From Amaurobius ferox (lineage: Eukaryota > Arthropoda > Arachnida > Araneae > Amaurobiidae): DNA of 64,000 nt. The notes beneath the pieces are model-generated. The model had not been told where the DNA came from, did no database searches, and was given only the letters and a program-made list of their open reading frames with translations. Made by a program: the position numbers and the translations under genes. The stretch is from contig OX578152.1 in assembly GCA_951213105.1 (NCBI GenBank), forward strand, positions 100,050,568 to 100,114,567, in the 5' to 3' direction. Below, in pieces: positions 35,076 to 43,439 of the stretch; the stretch's first letter is position 1; each line of letters starts with the position of its first letter.

Positions 35076-35566
35076 ATGGATATCAGCACGGAAACACGTG
35101 CTAAAGTGATTGCGCTTAGAGAACACACTTCTAAGACGTTCGAGGAAATAGGTAAAATATGTGGAGTGAGTACAGCAAGTGTCGGGAGGATCTGGAAGCG
35201 GTTTCAGGAAACAGGAAATGCTGGAACCAACCGCTCTGGAAGATGCGGCAGAAAAAGATCAACTTCGACTCGTGACGACAAAACTTTACATCGAATGAGT
35301 GTTAAAAATCCTCGATTAACCAGTTTTGACCTGTCTAAGTCGATGGTGGCAGCTGGTGTTGATATTGCACCTTCAACAGTGCGATACAGGCTGTTAGAAC
35401 GCGGACGGAGAGCACGTCGACCGTGCAAGAAGCAGCTTCTGACGCTTCGCATGAAGAAAAAAAGGTTGGAATGGGCACGGAAATACAAAACATGGACTGA
35501 GAAGGACTGGGAGAAAGTTCTCTTTTCTGACGAAACACATTTTGTGGTTCAGGGATTTAGATCTAT
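35076..35566 (+). pseudogene. Tc1 transposase, N-terminal part
   Basis: From the ATG at 35076 (MDISTETRAKVIALREHTS) the frame encodes the paired-like helix-turn-helix DNA-binding half. This half includes a GRPR-like basic linker (GRCGRKRS) and the first catalytic aspartate motif VLFSDETHF. It stops being transposase at 35566, where the Polinton begins, and then runs into TIR sequence. The earlier in-frame ATG at 34980 is less likely because the family start aligns with 35076. The enzyme normally catalyses cut-and-paste at TA sites. This copy cannot make a full protein. Confidence 0.85.
35561..35566 (+). repeat. Polinton target-site duplication, left copy
   Basis: ATCTAT directly before the AG that opens the element. 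It is identical to 50045-50050. Six bases is the duplication size known for Polintons. Confidence 0.92.
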
Positions 35567-36048
35567 AGTAGTATATATATGTACGTATGAGCGCACATGT
35601 ACTATATACACTAAAAAACTATATTTTATAGCTTATTTTTATCTTTTTATATATAAAAAAAAGGTATCGATCCATTATAATATTAAAAACATGATTTTAT
35701 ATCAAAATAAGACCTTTTTTACATTTAGACCAAATTTTAACTTTTTTTTTTAGATAAATGCGTGAAAAAAGAGATATACTATAAATTTGAATAATATTAA
35801 AAAAAAATATAATGCCATTTTAAATGGCGTCAAAAAATCCTTATATTTTTAATACTTAATTTTATCTTTTTTATATATAAAAAAAAAAGGTTAATATTAA
35901 AAAACATGATTTTATAGCAGGCCTTTTTTACATTTAGTTTAGATAAATGATCAAGGGAGCCCCATTTTGGAGCTACCTTGATATTTATGAGGGGACCATT
36001 AGTCCCCCCATAGATAAAAGGATGAAATTAAATAAAAATGCGTGAAAA
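35567..36048 (+). repeat. Polinton left terminal inverted repeat
   Basis: 482 bp matching the reverse complement of 49565-50044 with only a few substitutions and A-run length changes. The outer part begins AGTAGTATATATATGTACG. Two copies of an internal unit (TTTTATATATAAAA, then ATTAAAAACATGATTTTATA, then TTTTTTACATTTAG and AGATAAATG) lie within it, and a third copy lies at about 36590-36690. The inner edge has two hairpins: ATCAAGG...CCTTGAT (35950-35982) and GGGGAC-CATTA-GTCCCC (35991-36007). Confidence 0.95.
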
Positions 36049-36835
36049 AATGAATCCTTTAAATAAACTTTAAAAGGTATCCTAAAAATAGGATTACACT
36101 TAAAATATATCGAAACGTAAATTACGGACGCGTTTTATAGATTCCTTTAAAATAAACGGTCCCTCCATAAGGTGAAAAAAAAAAGGATTTATATGAAATT
36201 AGACGTGACTAAATATATTAAAGATCTTAAAAACATATTAAAATACCCTATTTTTAATAGAAAAACTAAACAAAATTAAAAAAAACATATGTCGTCTCAG
36301 ATAAAGATTCCTCTAATTGAGCGTGCTATCAGTGAGGTTGCAAAAAGCTGAGGTCAATTATTATCAAAAACAACCACAGCTCGCAGGATTTTTTTTCAGC
36401 ACAGCCGGAAAATAATATATTATCGACCTTGCTTCAAAGCTTTGACATCGTCTAATGAAACAAGCACTGCTTTCCGGTGATAAGGGTTTACTTTGTGATA
36501 AACTTTCTCCTTCAAATCTTTTTTTTTTAAATACTGTTGGTTCTCAAAGAGATTTAATAAATGACGTAACTATATACACTATATTTTATAGTTTATCTTT
36601 TTTATATATAAAAAAGGTCCATTTTAATATTAAGAACATGATTTTATAGCAGGCCTTTTTTACATTTAGACTAAATTTTAGATAAATGATCAAAGATAGG
36701 CCGCTCCATTTTGGAGCTACCTTGATATTTATGAGGTTAGTCCCCCATACATAGGTCGGTGAAAGGATTTATATGAAAAAAAAAAAGAATTATAAAAATC
36801 ATCAAGGGTCAAATCAAAGTCGAAAGAAGAAATAT
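36049..36835. other. Polinton left subterminal region
   Basis: Non-coding. It holds a diverged inverted partner of the right subterminal region (36349-36429, described separately) and a third copy of the TIR-internal unit at about 36590-36760. That copy includes another GGAGCTACCTTGATATTTATG hairpin arm. I see no open frame of note, although 36455-36649 stays open for 64 codons. Confidence 0.7.
36349..36429 (+). repeat. Structured subterminal inverted element, left copy
   Basis: The sequence runs from TGAGGTCAATTATTATC through CAGCTCGCAGGA, a T-run and CAGCACAGCCGGAAAATAAT to ATCGACCT. It is the inverted, diverged partner of 49311-49389. The end arms GGTCAAT/ATcGACC are imperfectly complementary in this copy and perfect in the right copy. 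The position inside both ends suggests a role in replication, packaging or end recognition, but this is inference. Confidence 0.65.
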
Positions 36836-37005
36836 TTAAGACTGTTGTCCTAGATATGGAAATCCTACATTATTTCTAAATCTTCTTAACATCATGGGTA
36901 TTTTATCTTCATCATACCGTATTTCATTAATTTAAAACCTATACCTGGAGGTCCAATAGGTCCTTCTTTCATTTGATCATCATAAGGTGGATAATAAGCA
37001 CTCAT
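36836..37005 (-). CDS. Small collagen-like protein, frameshifted
   Basis: The ATG at 37005 follows TAA directly (TAAATG). The first 37 codons to the stop at 36892 include GPIGPPGIGF, a short collagen-like Gly-X-Y run. After about residue 28 a second frame carries on to a stop at 36836 with a Lys/Arg-rich end (MLRRFRNNVGFPYLGQQS), so a one-base indel near 36925 is likely. Short collagen-like ORFs are known near Polinton and related-virus capsid genes. A structural or fibre role is possible but unproven. Confidence 0.45.
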
Positions 37006-37015
37006 TTATTTAATT

Positions 37016-38350
37016 TTAAGATTTTAAACTCTTAACCATTGTTATAGTTTTATTTTTTAAATTTATAAAACATCTCTTTCTTTCTTTAAAAATAAAATAA
37101 AACTTATATTCCTTTTGACTATTCGTTATCCAATTAAATTCAATATCTAAATTATTTAAATCGGTATAGTTTTCATGATTTGATGAGTCAAAAGGAAAAA
37201 TAGGATACAGATCACCAAAATTCTTCTTATTTATCAAAAATCCTGTATCTGTATTAATATTGTTAAATCCTACATATAAAAGAGCTTCATACACTCTACT
37301 ATAATCTTTAATGGTAAAATTTGTTTTATAACGCATAAGAGGAACTTGTTTATTATTAATCATCAACCAGCATTCTGTCATATCTATATGATCAAATATC
37401 ATATTATTTTTTTCATAATTACTATCTCTTTCAACATATTGAGGAATAACATAGACACCTAAAACTTCATCTGACGCTGTAGTTGCTGTCACAGATCCAC
37501 TGTTGCTTCTATAAGGGCCTACCATCTTAAATCTATATCTATCCCAATTTACCTCTATATCTTTATCAGATAGATATGATTCCAGAAACAAACTTTCTGC
37601 AGAATTTTTTAATTCTATATAAGGTAAATGCAAGGTTAAACCTTCAACTACTACCTTATAATTTTCGTTTCTTATATTAGTATATATCATATTTTTATTT
37701 TCATTTCTTTGAATTTCTATTTTCACTTCAAAACCTGAAATTATCTTTTCATATTCTCTAAAGAAATCGATTATATCTTTTAAAGGTGTCCATATTTTAA
37801 TGACATTGCTATCTTTCGTTAGTTCCCATCTCTTTGTGAATCCTTCGTTATAATCTTTATTCATTTTCAAATTATTAAAAAATTCAGTTATTTTAGTAGT
37901 ATCTTCTAAAGTACCATCATATTTAAACTCATTACGGTCAGCTGAATCAGATGTATCTAGATAAAAAAATTCATTTTGAGCTTGTGATGTTACATAATCA
38001 GGAGTATAATGAATTAATCTTAAAACATGATTCATGATTGAAAAATTTGACTGTGTATTTGATTCAATTTCAGTATCTCCTATATGTACTTTTAAAGTTT
38101 TGATAAAACCTCCACCATTTACCAGACTCACATTTTCGTTTCCAATGGATGATTTATCATTTTTTGTAATTTTTAATTTTTGTTCAAGATATCCTCTAGA
38201 ATATAAAATTTTTGCTTTAGTATCATTAATATGAAAAACATAGGTAGCATTCTCATCTGAACTATGTTCTTTTGGATGAATTTCTCTTAATTCATAACTT
38301 TTAATGTGATCATTATAATAATAACGAGTATCACTTAAATCATAAATCAT
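37016..38350 (-). CDS. MCP: Major capsid protein (hexon-type)
   Basis: A 444-residue intact frame at the position and orientation of the Polinton major capsid gene. The N-terminal half has GGGFIKTLKVHIGDTEIE followed by IMNHVLRLIHYT. The middle has a GFTKRWELTKDSNVIKIW segment leading to WTPLKDIIDFF and IISGFEVKIEIQRN. These are conserved landmarks of double-jelly-roll capsid proteins of Polintons and adintovirus-like elements. Trimers of such proteins would build an icosahedral shell. No signal peptide or membrane segment is seen. The start ATG touches the stop of the small gene upstream (TAAATG). Assignment rests on pattern and synteny, and structure prediction would settle it. Confidence 0.7.
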   Translation of the reverse strand: MIYDLSDTRYYYNDHIKSYELREIHPKEHSSDENATYVFHINDTKAKILYSRGYLEQKLKITKNDKSSIGNENVSLVNGGGFIKTLKVHIGDTEIESNTQSNFSIMNHVLRLIHYTPDYVTSQAQNEFFYLDTSDSADRNEFKYDGTLEDTTKITEFFNNLKMNKDYNEGFTKRWELTKDSNVIKIWTPLKDIIDFFREYEKIISGFEVKIEIQRNENKNMIYTNIRNENYKVVVEGLTLHLPYIELKNSAESLFLESYLSDKDIEVNWDRYRFKMVGPYRSNSGSVTATTASDEVLGVYVIPQYVERDSNYEKNNMIFDHIDMTECWLMINNKQVPLMRYKTNFTIKDYSRVYEALLYVGFNNINTDTGFLINKKNFGDLYPIFPFDSSNHENYTDLNNLDIEFNWITNSQKEYKFYFIFKERKRCFINLKNKTITMVKSLKS

Positions 38351-38497
38351 TTATTTAGGAAGAATTTTTAAACCACCTCCTTTCTTTTTCATAGAAAATA
38401 TTTCATTTAATTTATTCATTACATTGGGTTTTTTTAACAAAACCTTTAAAAATCCTTGTATTTTTTTACTTTTTCTATATAATCTATGTTTATTCAT
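38351..38497 (-). CDS. 48-residue basic protein between capsid genes
   Basis: A small intact frame, MNKHRLYRKSKKIQGFLK..., very Lys-rich (about one residue in four) and ending KKKGGGLKILPK. It begins at TAAATG, and its TAA stop abuts the capsid ATG at 38350. Its place among virion genes and its basic charge suggest a DNA-binding core protein comparable to small adenovirus core proteins. That comparison is inference from charge and position only. Confidence 0.6.
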   Translation of the reverse strand: MNKHRLYRKSKKIQGFLKVLLKKPNVMNKLNEIFSMKKKGGGLKILPK

Positions 38498-38501
38498 TTA
38501 T

Positions 38502-39229
38502 TTAAGAAGAAATAAAATTAAATTCTACAGCTCCTTTATTTAAATCTATTAATTCACCTTTTTGATTAGTAATCCTCATTTTTATTCTTTCAACAGGATC
38601 TACTTTAACAGGAAAAAAATCCAATTATTAAATTCTTTTGAAATTATACTACCTGGAGGGTTTTTATTAGTGAAAGAATATATAACTTCTGAATTATATT
38701 GATTTATTAAAGATCCTTTTACAACATCCCAGTGAATATAAATATTATCATTTCCATTAGATATATCAGCAATATGTTCACCTTCAATCTCTGTTTCTTC
38801 ATCATAACTTCCATATGTCGGTTTTAAAAAGCCTATAATTTTATGAAAGTTACTTTCTGTAAAATCAATTACCCAATTTTTTTTCAGTTTAATAGATATT
38901 CTTTGTCTTGCTTCAATAATACCAAATTTCACAAGTGGATCCTTACCAAATATTTTCATCATATACTCATTTAAACCTCTTACAGTATAATTACCATTTG
39001 AGATAATAATTGTTATATCTGTGTCTAAATCTGTGTCTAAACTGATTTTTATATCTTTGTCTAATGTATACATTCTAAATTTGTTATTTCCATAATTCTT
39101 ACTTATATTAAACCAGGAAACTTCCATAGAGAATGAGTGTAAAGCTAATTTTTTTATTTTAAGAGGTGTAATAAAATTTACAGTAAATTCCTCTGATTTC
39201 TCATGACCTTCAGATTTTAATTTTATCAT
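38502..39229 (-). pseudogene. Minor capsid (penton) protein, frameshifted near C-terminus
   Basis: A frame of 209 codons from the ATG at 39229 ends at 38600. It contains the penton-type landmarks NGNYTVRGLNEYM, IDFTESNFHKIIGFL and NIYIHWDVVKGSLIN, then NNPPGS-like KNPPGSII. Just after that a run of seven A at about 38622 changes the frame. The expected 30-odd C-terminal residues continue in the next frame to the stop at 38502. Penton proteins are single jelly rolls that sit at capsid vertices. Its ATG overlaps the protease stop (ATGA). The single-base break lies in a homopolymer, so a sequencing error is as likely as a mutation. Confidence 0.75.
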
Positions 39230-39678
39230 TTATACATAACAAAATTTTCATTATAGTCACTAGGTTTTTGTGTAGGAAATGATTTGAGAACATTTTTAGG
39301 TGATATACCTTTATTCCTTTCTCTTATATATTTCATACAAAATATACCACATTTCACAGATGAAGGTTTCTGTAAAAAACTATCATTATAACCTATTTTT
39401 TTATTGGATGTAACAAGAAATGATTTAATATTTTTAGGAATATAGTCCTTCTTCATATTGTCATATTCACCAAACGGATCAAAATATTCCACATATTTAT
39501 ATTTAGGATCATTATAATAACAAACCCAATGAGTTCCGGGACCTGTTGATACATCTAAATTAATGATTCCACTTTCAAATTTTCCTATAGTTTTAGGTAA
39601 TAAATCGGAGGTAAACACACCTCTAAATCCTTTTTCATTTTTCATATTTTCTATAATCATTTTGTCGCTAATTCCCAC
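39226..39678 (-). CDS. Adenain-type maturation cysteine protease
   Basis: A 150-residue frame with all catalytic landmarks of the adenovirus-protease family: His50 in GPGTHWVCYY, Asp67 in EYFDPFGEY, Gln103 and Cys110 in SVKCGIFCMKYI. The spacings His-Asp of 17 and Gln-Cys of 7 equal those of adenovirus protease (His54, Glu71, Gln115, Cys122). Such enzymes cleave capsid precursor proteins during virion maturation. No ATG opens the frame: the first codon is GTG, and the first ATG is residue 7, so the start is uncertain or lost. It overlaps the penton ATG by 4 nt and the upstream gene by 11 nt. Confidence 0.85.
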   Translation of the reverse strand: MGISDKMIIENMKNEKGFRGVFTSDLLPKTIGKFESGIINLDVSTGPGTHWVCYYNDPKYKYVEYFDPFGEYDNMKKDYIPKNIKSFLVTSNKKIGYNDSFLQKPSSVKCGIFCMKYIRERNKGISPKNVLKSFPTQKPSDYNENFVMYK

Positions 39679-40042
39679 TGTTGATATATTCCCTTTCCAA
39701 GTTTTTTTTTTCCCAGATCCCTTTTTTTTGCATAGCTGAACTAGCTAATCCTGATAAAGCACCTGTTGCTAATGCTGGAACTGCTAATTTAGCAGCGGTT
39801 ATTAATGAGGGTATAAGTGCCGCTAGAAATGGTAAAAATCCTCCATTTTTATCTAATTGAGTTTTACTAATTGTAATTCTTTTTTTATCATTAATATGAT
39901 TAATTTGAGTTTTAGTTAAATACATCTCATGATTAGGAGTTTTAGATTTATCTATTTGTAATGTTACTTCTAATTTATTTTTAAAAGCTGATTTAAGTTT
40001 ATTTTTCTGACCTTCACTCAAATAAACTTTATATTTTATCAT
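39668..40042 (-). CDS. pVI-like hydrophobic virion protein
   Basis: 124 residues. The N-terminal half is basic and repeats a motif (MIKYKVYLSEGQKNKLK, then MYLTKTQINHIN and ITISKTQLDK) typical of a conserved Polinton protein. Residues 67-104 are a hydrophobic Ala/Leu/Gly-rich segment (GGFLPFLAALIPSLITAAK...) that could interact with membranes. The C-terminal tail after SAMQKK runs through A8 and A10 tracts, and two other frames there look equally plausible, so the true end is uncertain. It starts at TAATAAATG right after the coiled-coil gene. A role like adenovirus pVI (capsid-internal, membrane-active) is proposed in related elements; here it is inference. Confidence 0.6.
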   Translation of the reverse strand: MIKYKVYLSEGQKNKLKSAFKNKLEVTLQIDKSKTPNHEMYLTKTQINHINDKKRITISKTQLDKNGGFLPFLAALIPSLITAAKLAVPALATGALSGLASSAMQKKGIWEKKNLEREYINSGN

Positions 40043-40045
40043 TTA

Positions 40046-40804
40046 TTAACAGAGAAATTGTTTATGATATCGTTGTACATCATTATAAGTCATTTCTTTA
40101 TTTTTTAATAACATATCTAACAATAAAGTTACTTGATTATACAATTTCTTTGATTTACTTCCGTTACATATTTTTTCTGTTAAATTTGATAATACATTCA
40201 ATCCTTTACCTACCTTCATTTCTTTGCTACTTCGAATCATATTTAATCTATGCATATAATTTTGCAACATATTTTCTTTATTTTTAATTTCTTTTATATC
40301 ATTCTTTTTCTGGTTTAATTCCTCCTCTGAAAAATTTTTAGCCCTAGAAATTGTACTTTTTAAGTTGCCTCTTTTCTTAGATAATCCTTCTTTTAACTGT
40401 TTAGCTCTTCCATACATCTCCTCTAATTTTTCTTGATCGTTTAAAAAAACTGACGGTCTGTATAATTTTTCCTCTTTTAAATATTTTAAATTTAAATTTT
40501 GATCGATATCATAAGTATAAGATACTATATCTTTCACAGCTTCAATAGGCTCTTCTATAGATGGAAATGTAATATTTTCTACAACATTTTGAATACTTTT
40601 CACAACTTCTTTATTTGATTTTTCATATTTTTCAATTTCTTGAGTGACTGGTTTATGAAATTCCTCTAAGGTCTTTTGAATACCTATTTTTTCTTTTAGT
40701 TGATTTTCATTATTCTTTCTTATTTCTTTTTCTATTTTTACTATTTTAATTGAATCTTTTATTTGCATTAAAAACTTGTGTTTCCGTTCTTTTTCTAAGT
40801 TCAT
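40046..40804 (-). CDS. Coiled-coil, Lys/Glu-rich Polinton protein
   Basis: 252 intact codons, first gene of the leftward virion block. Heptad-rich charged stretches (EKERKHKFLMQIKDSIKIVKI..., KLEEMYGRAKQLKEGLSKKR, SEEELNQKKNDIKEIKNKEN) predict long helices and coiled coil. The C-terminus (MLLKNKEMTYNDVQRYHKQFL) matches an end often seen in proteins at this place in Polintons. Function is unknown; a scaffold or tegument-like role would fit the location. It is preceded by TATATAAATG although no gene ends there, which supports a promoter role for the motif. Confidence 0.6.
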   Translation of the reverse strand: MNLEKERKHKFLMQIKDSIKIVKIEKEIRKNNENQLKEKIGIQKTLEEFHKPVTQEIEKYEKSNKEVVKSIQNVVENITFPSIEEPIEAVKDIVSYTYDIDQNLNLKYLKEEKLYRPSVFLNDQEKLEEMYGRAKQLKEGLSKKRGNLKSTISRAKNFSEEELNQKKNDIKEIKNKENMLQNYMHRLNMIRSSKEMKVGKGLNVLSNLTEKICNGSKSKKLYNQVTLLLDMLLKNKEMTYNDVQRYHKQFLC

Positions 40805-40860
40805 TTATATAATATTAATTTTTTTACTGCAGCAAATTTTATTTTTACTGCTAGTAAATT
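40805..40860. promoter_or_regulatory. Divergent promoter region of the Polinton
   Basis: 56 bp between the leftward virion block and the rightward block. The leftward side reads AAAAAAATTAATATTATATA then AATG. The rightward side has TTTTTACTGC twice and then TAGTAAATTATG. Both blocks must be expressed from here unless each gene has its own signal. Confidence 0.55.
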
Positions 40861-41580
40861 ATGATAAAAATTAAAGATTACACAGAACTAGAAGAATTAC
40901 CTGATCCTAAACAACATCCTTTGTTACCTAAACATCCATTTAGATTGCTTATAGTAGGATCTTCAGGTTCAGGTAAAACAAATTTACTGTTAAATTTGAT
41001 TTATGATTTATTATTTTTTAATACATTATATATATGTGCAAAAGATTTATACGAACCTAAATATTCTAAATTACAAGAAAAATATACATTGTTTGAAGAT
41101 ATAGAAAGAGAAGATATTTTGAAATGTAAGAATATAAAGAATAAGAAAAGATTATTAAAATTATATGATAAATTCAAAAAAAAAGTATTATTTTCTTCAG
41201 ATCAAAATTTTATTAATGTAGATGATTTAAATCCTACATTAAAGAATTTAGTTATTTTTGATGATTGTGTGATTGAGAAAGATCAAAAAAACATCGAAGA
41301 ATTATTTATCAGAGGTAGAAAGAAAAACGCATCCTTTATTTATTTAACTCAGTCATATTTTTTAACACCTATCAATATAAGAAGGAACTGTAATTACGAT
41401 ATATTTTTCACTCTACAACCAAAAGAAATTCAACAGATTATAAGAGAGATAGATGGTTTATTAAGTACTGAAGAATTCAAACAAATGTATAATAAAAGTG
41501 TTCAAGAAAAATATGATTTTTTTATGTTAGATTTAGTAAATCCTGATATGAGATATAGGAAAAAATTTAATCCTATATAA
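40861..41580 (+). CDS. A32-like DNA-packaging ATPase
   Basis: 239 residues, full length for the family. Walker A is GSSGSGKT at residues 33-40, Walker B LVIFDD at 130-135, and the sensor-like YLTQSY is at 161-166. The order and spacing are those of FtsK/HerA-type packaging ATPases of Polintons, virophages and large DNA viruses, which pump genome DNA into the capsid. The ATG (TAGTAAATTATG) is the only main gene start without exact TAAATG. The stop is directly followed by the next ATG. Confidence 0.9.
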   Translation: MIKIKDYTELEELPDPKQHPLLPKHPFRLLIVGSSGSGKTNLLLNLIYDLLFFNTLYICAKDLYEPKYSKLQEKYTLFEDIEREDILKCKNIKNKKRLLKLYDKFKKKVLFSSDQNFINVDDLNPTLKNLVIFDDCVIEKDQKNIEELFIRGRKKNASFIYLTQSYFLTPINIRRNCNYDIFFTLQPKEIQQIIREIDGLLSTEEFKQMYNKSVQEKYDFFMLDLVNPDMRYRKKFNPI

Positions 41581-41970
41581 ATGGATGTATATTTAGAAAA
41601 AAGATTATATGTTTACAGAAAGAGTAGAAATATGTATCAAAAGATAAGTATTTCATTATCAGTAAGTAAGGTTATTCTAAGTGGAACAGGTTTATCAGCA
41701 ATACCCTTTCTATCGCTTGCATTTTTAAGTTTATCAGTTGGTATAGTAGAAGCCATAGATCTTGCATTAAAAATAGCGGAAAGGAAAGAAGAATATAGAC
41801 ATTGTTATAATTTTTATAAAGAACTCATTAATTCGTTTAAAGCTAAGGATATGACAGAAGAAGAAATTTATATGTGTGAAAAGGATTTCATAAAAAGTTT
41901 AAAATTTAATCCAGTTGAAAAATACGTAAAACAAATGCAATTGAATGGATATAAATTTCTAAATAAATAA
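41581..41970 (+). CDS. Small membrane-associated Polinton protein
   Basis: 129 residues starting at TATATAAATGG immediately after the ATPase stop. Residues about 25-62 are hydrophobic (VILSGTGLSAIPFLSLAFLS...) and could form one or two membrane helices. Basic and acidic helical parts lie on either side. The ILSGTGL region recurs in Polinton proteins at this location, whose function has not been worked out. A virion membrane or host-membrane role is a guess. Confidence 0.55.
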   Translation: MDVYLEKRLYVYRKSRNMYQKISISLSVSKVILSGTGLSAIPFLSLAFLSLSVGIVEAIDLALKIAERKEEYRHCYNFYKELINSFKAKDMTEEEIYMCEKDFIKSLKFNPVEKYVKQMQLNGYKFLNK

Positions 41971-42447
41971 ATGGTTTGTAAAAAGAAAGGTGGTGATATT
42001 GTTGGATGGATACAAGATAAAGTAAATCTTCCAGAAATGCATTTACCAGGATATCAATATTGTGGCCCAAATACAAAATTAGAAAAAAGATTAAAAAGAG
42101 GTGATCCTGGAATAAATAGAGTTGATAAAGCATGTAAAGAACATGATATTGATTACAATAAAACAAAAGATACAAAACTGAGACATGTTGCTGATCAAAA
42201 ATTAATAGATAATTTAAATGCTATACAAGATCCAACATTTCAAGAAAGATTAGCTAGAGGAATTATTAAACCTATTATTAAAGTTAAAAAAACTTTTGGA
42301 TTAGGTCTTTCTATATATTGTGTCAAGTGTAAAGATAAAACCCCAACTAAAAATTATCATAAAACTACTTCTAAAAATAATAAACCAGTTGGTAAAGGTA
42401 TCTGTACTATTTGTGGAAGTAAAAAGAATACTTTTTTAGGGAGTTAA
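41971..42447 (+). CDS. Parvovirus-type phospholipase A2 with zinc ribbon
   Basis: 158 residues. The calcium-loop motif YQYCGPNT (28-35) and the catalytic pair in EHDIDY (His58, Asp59) match the phospholipase A2 of parvovirus VP1 and of adintovirus-type elements, which helps particles leave endosomes. Residues 117-148 form a four-cysteine zinc ribbon (CVKC...CTIC). The start is AATAAATGG. Six nucleotides before the stop codon lies T-TTT-TTA in the zero frame, a canonical -1 slip site that would lead straight into the integrase frame. Secreted-type PLA2 is excluded by the small size and missing disulphide cysteines. Confidence 0.8.
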   Translation: MVCKKKGGDIVGWIQDKVNLPEMHLPGYQYCGPNTKLEKRLKRGDPGINRVDKACKEHDIDYNKTKDTKLRHVADQKLIDNLNAIQDPTFQERLARGIIKPIIKVKKTFGLGLSIYCVKCKDKTPTKNYHKTTSKNNKPVGKGICTICGSKKNTFLGS

Positions 42448-43439
42448 AAGAGACATATTATAATCCAGAAACAGGTTATTGTGGAATTAATGAATTGAAA
42501 AGAAAAACAGGGTTACCTAATGTTGAAGAATTTTTACATGAACAAGATGTATATACTAGATATAAACCTGTCATTCGTAAATTTAAAAGAAGAAGAGTTT
42601 ATGTTCCAAACAGTAATAATCAATTTGACGCTGATTTGTTATTTATAAAAAATTATAGCAAATATAATGATGGAACTAATTATTTGTTAACGGTTATAGA
42701 TGCTTTTAATAAATATGCTTGGGCTTTTCCTATAAAAAGAAAAACATCTGAAGAAGTTGTACAAGGTTTTAAACAAGTTTTTAAAGAAAGAATACCAAAA
42801 TTCATTTTGACAGATGAAGGTACTGAATTTACAGGAAAACAGACACAAAAATTATTTAAAGATAATAATATACATTGGTTTACAACTAAAAATAAAGAAA
42901 TAAAATCTGCAATAGCTGAGAGATTTAATAGAAGTATAAGAGAAAAAATTATAAAATATATGCATGCTAACAATACTAAAAGATATATTGATGTATTACC
43001 CAAATTACTTAAAAATTATAACAATCCATATCATAGGTCAATAAAAATGACACCTGTTGAGGCTAGAGAAAATGAATCTCAAGTTTATAAAAATTTATAT
43101 ACTAAAAAGATCATGAAAAAACCTAAATTTAAGATAGGGGATAGTGTTAGAATATCTACAATTAAGAAAACATTCAGGAAAGTAGATGATTCTACATTCA
43201 CTGAAGAGATTTTTATAGTTTCTGAAGTATTGAAAACAGATCCAATTACTTATCGATTAAAAGATTTAAACAGTAAAGAAATTGAAGGAACTTTTTATAA
43301 AAATGAAATGGTAAAATATAATAAAAAAGATGATGTATATAAAATTGAAAAAATCATAAAAAAGAAAGGAAATAAGTATTATGTAAAATGGCTAGGATAT
43401 CCTGATGAATTTAATAGTTGGACATCTGAATTAGTATAA
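42423..43439 (+). CDS. INT: Integrase with C-terminal chromodomain
   Basis: The frame is open from 42423 and conserved protein starts at about 42444 (LKETYYNPETG), but no ATG occurs before the catalytic core. The first possible alternative codon is a TTG at 42495, beyond the conserved N-terminus. Counted from that TTG, the DDE residues are Asp47 (DADLLFI), Asp107 (LTDEGTEF) and Glu142 (AIAERFN), a DD35E spacing. The last 36 residues (YVKWLGYPDEFNSW) are a chromodomain, which may steer insertion by binding histone tails. The enzyme joins element ends to target DNA with 6-bp duplications. Translation could rely on -1 frameshifting from the PLA2 gene. Loss of a start by a deleted T is the alternative. 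Confidence 0.85.
   Translation, partial: KEYFFRELKETYYNPETGYCGINELKRKTGLPNVEEFLHEQDVYTRYKPVIRKFKRRRVYVPNSNNQFDADLLFIKNYSKYNDGTNYLLTVIDAFNKYAWAFPIKRKTSEEVVQGFKQVFKERIPKFILTDEGTEFTGKQTQKLFKDNNIHWFTTKNKEIKSAIAERFNRSIREKIIKYMHANNTKRYIDVLPKLLKNYNNPYHRSIKMTPVEARENESQVYKNLYTKKIMKKPKFKIGDSVRISTIKKTFRKVDDSTFTEEIFIVSEVLKTDPITYRLKDLNSKEIEGTFYKNEMVKYNKKDDVYKIEKIIKKKGNKYYVKWLGYPDEFNSWTSELV
42432..42438 (+). promoter_or_regulatory. Candidate -1 ribosomal frameshift site
   Basis: The heptamer T-TTT-TTA lies in the zero frame of the PLA2 gene. A -1 shift continues in the integrase frame, with the PLA2 stop at 42445-42447 bypassed. I see no strong stem-loop within 60 nt downstream, which weakens the case. 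Confidence 0.35.

Noticed and set aside
42495..42497. TTG at 42495 as the true integrase start
   Set aside because: Conserved integrase sequence (YYNPETGYCGINEL) lies upstream of it in the same frame, so this codon is not the natural beginning.
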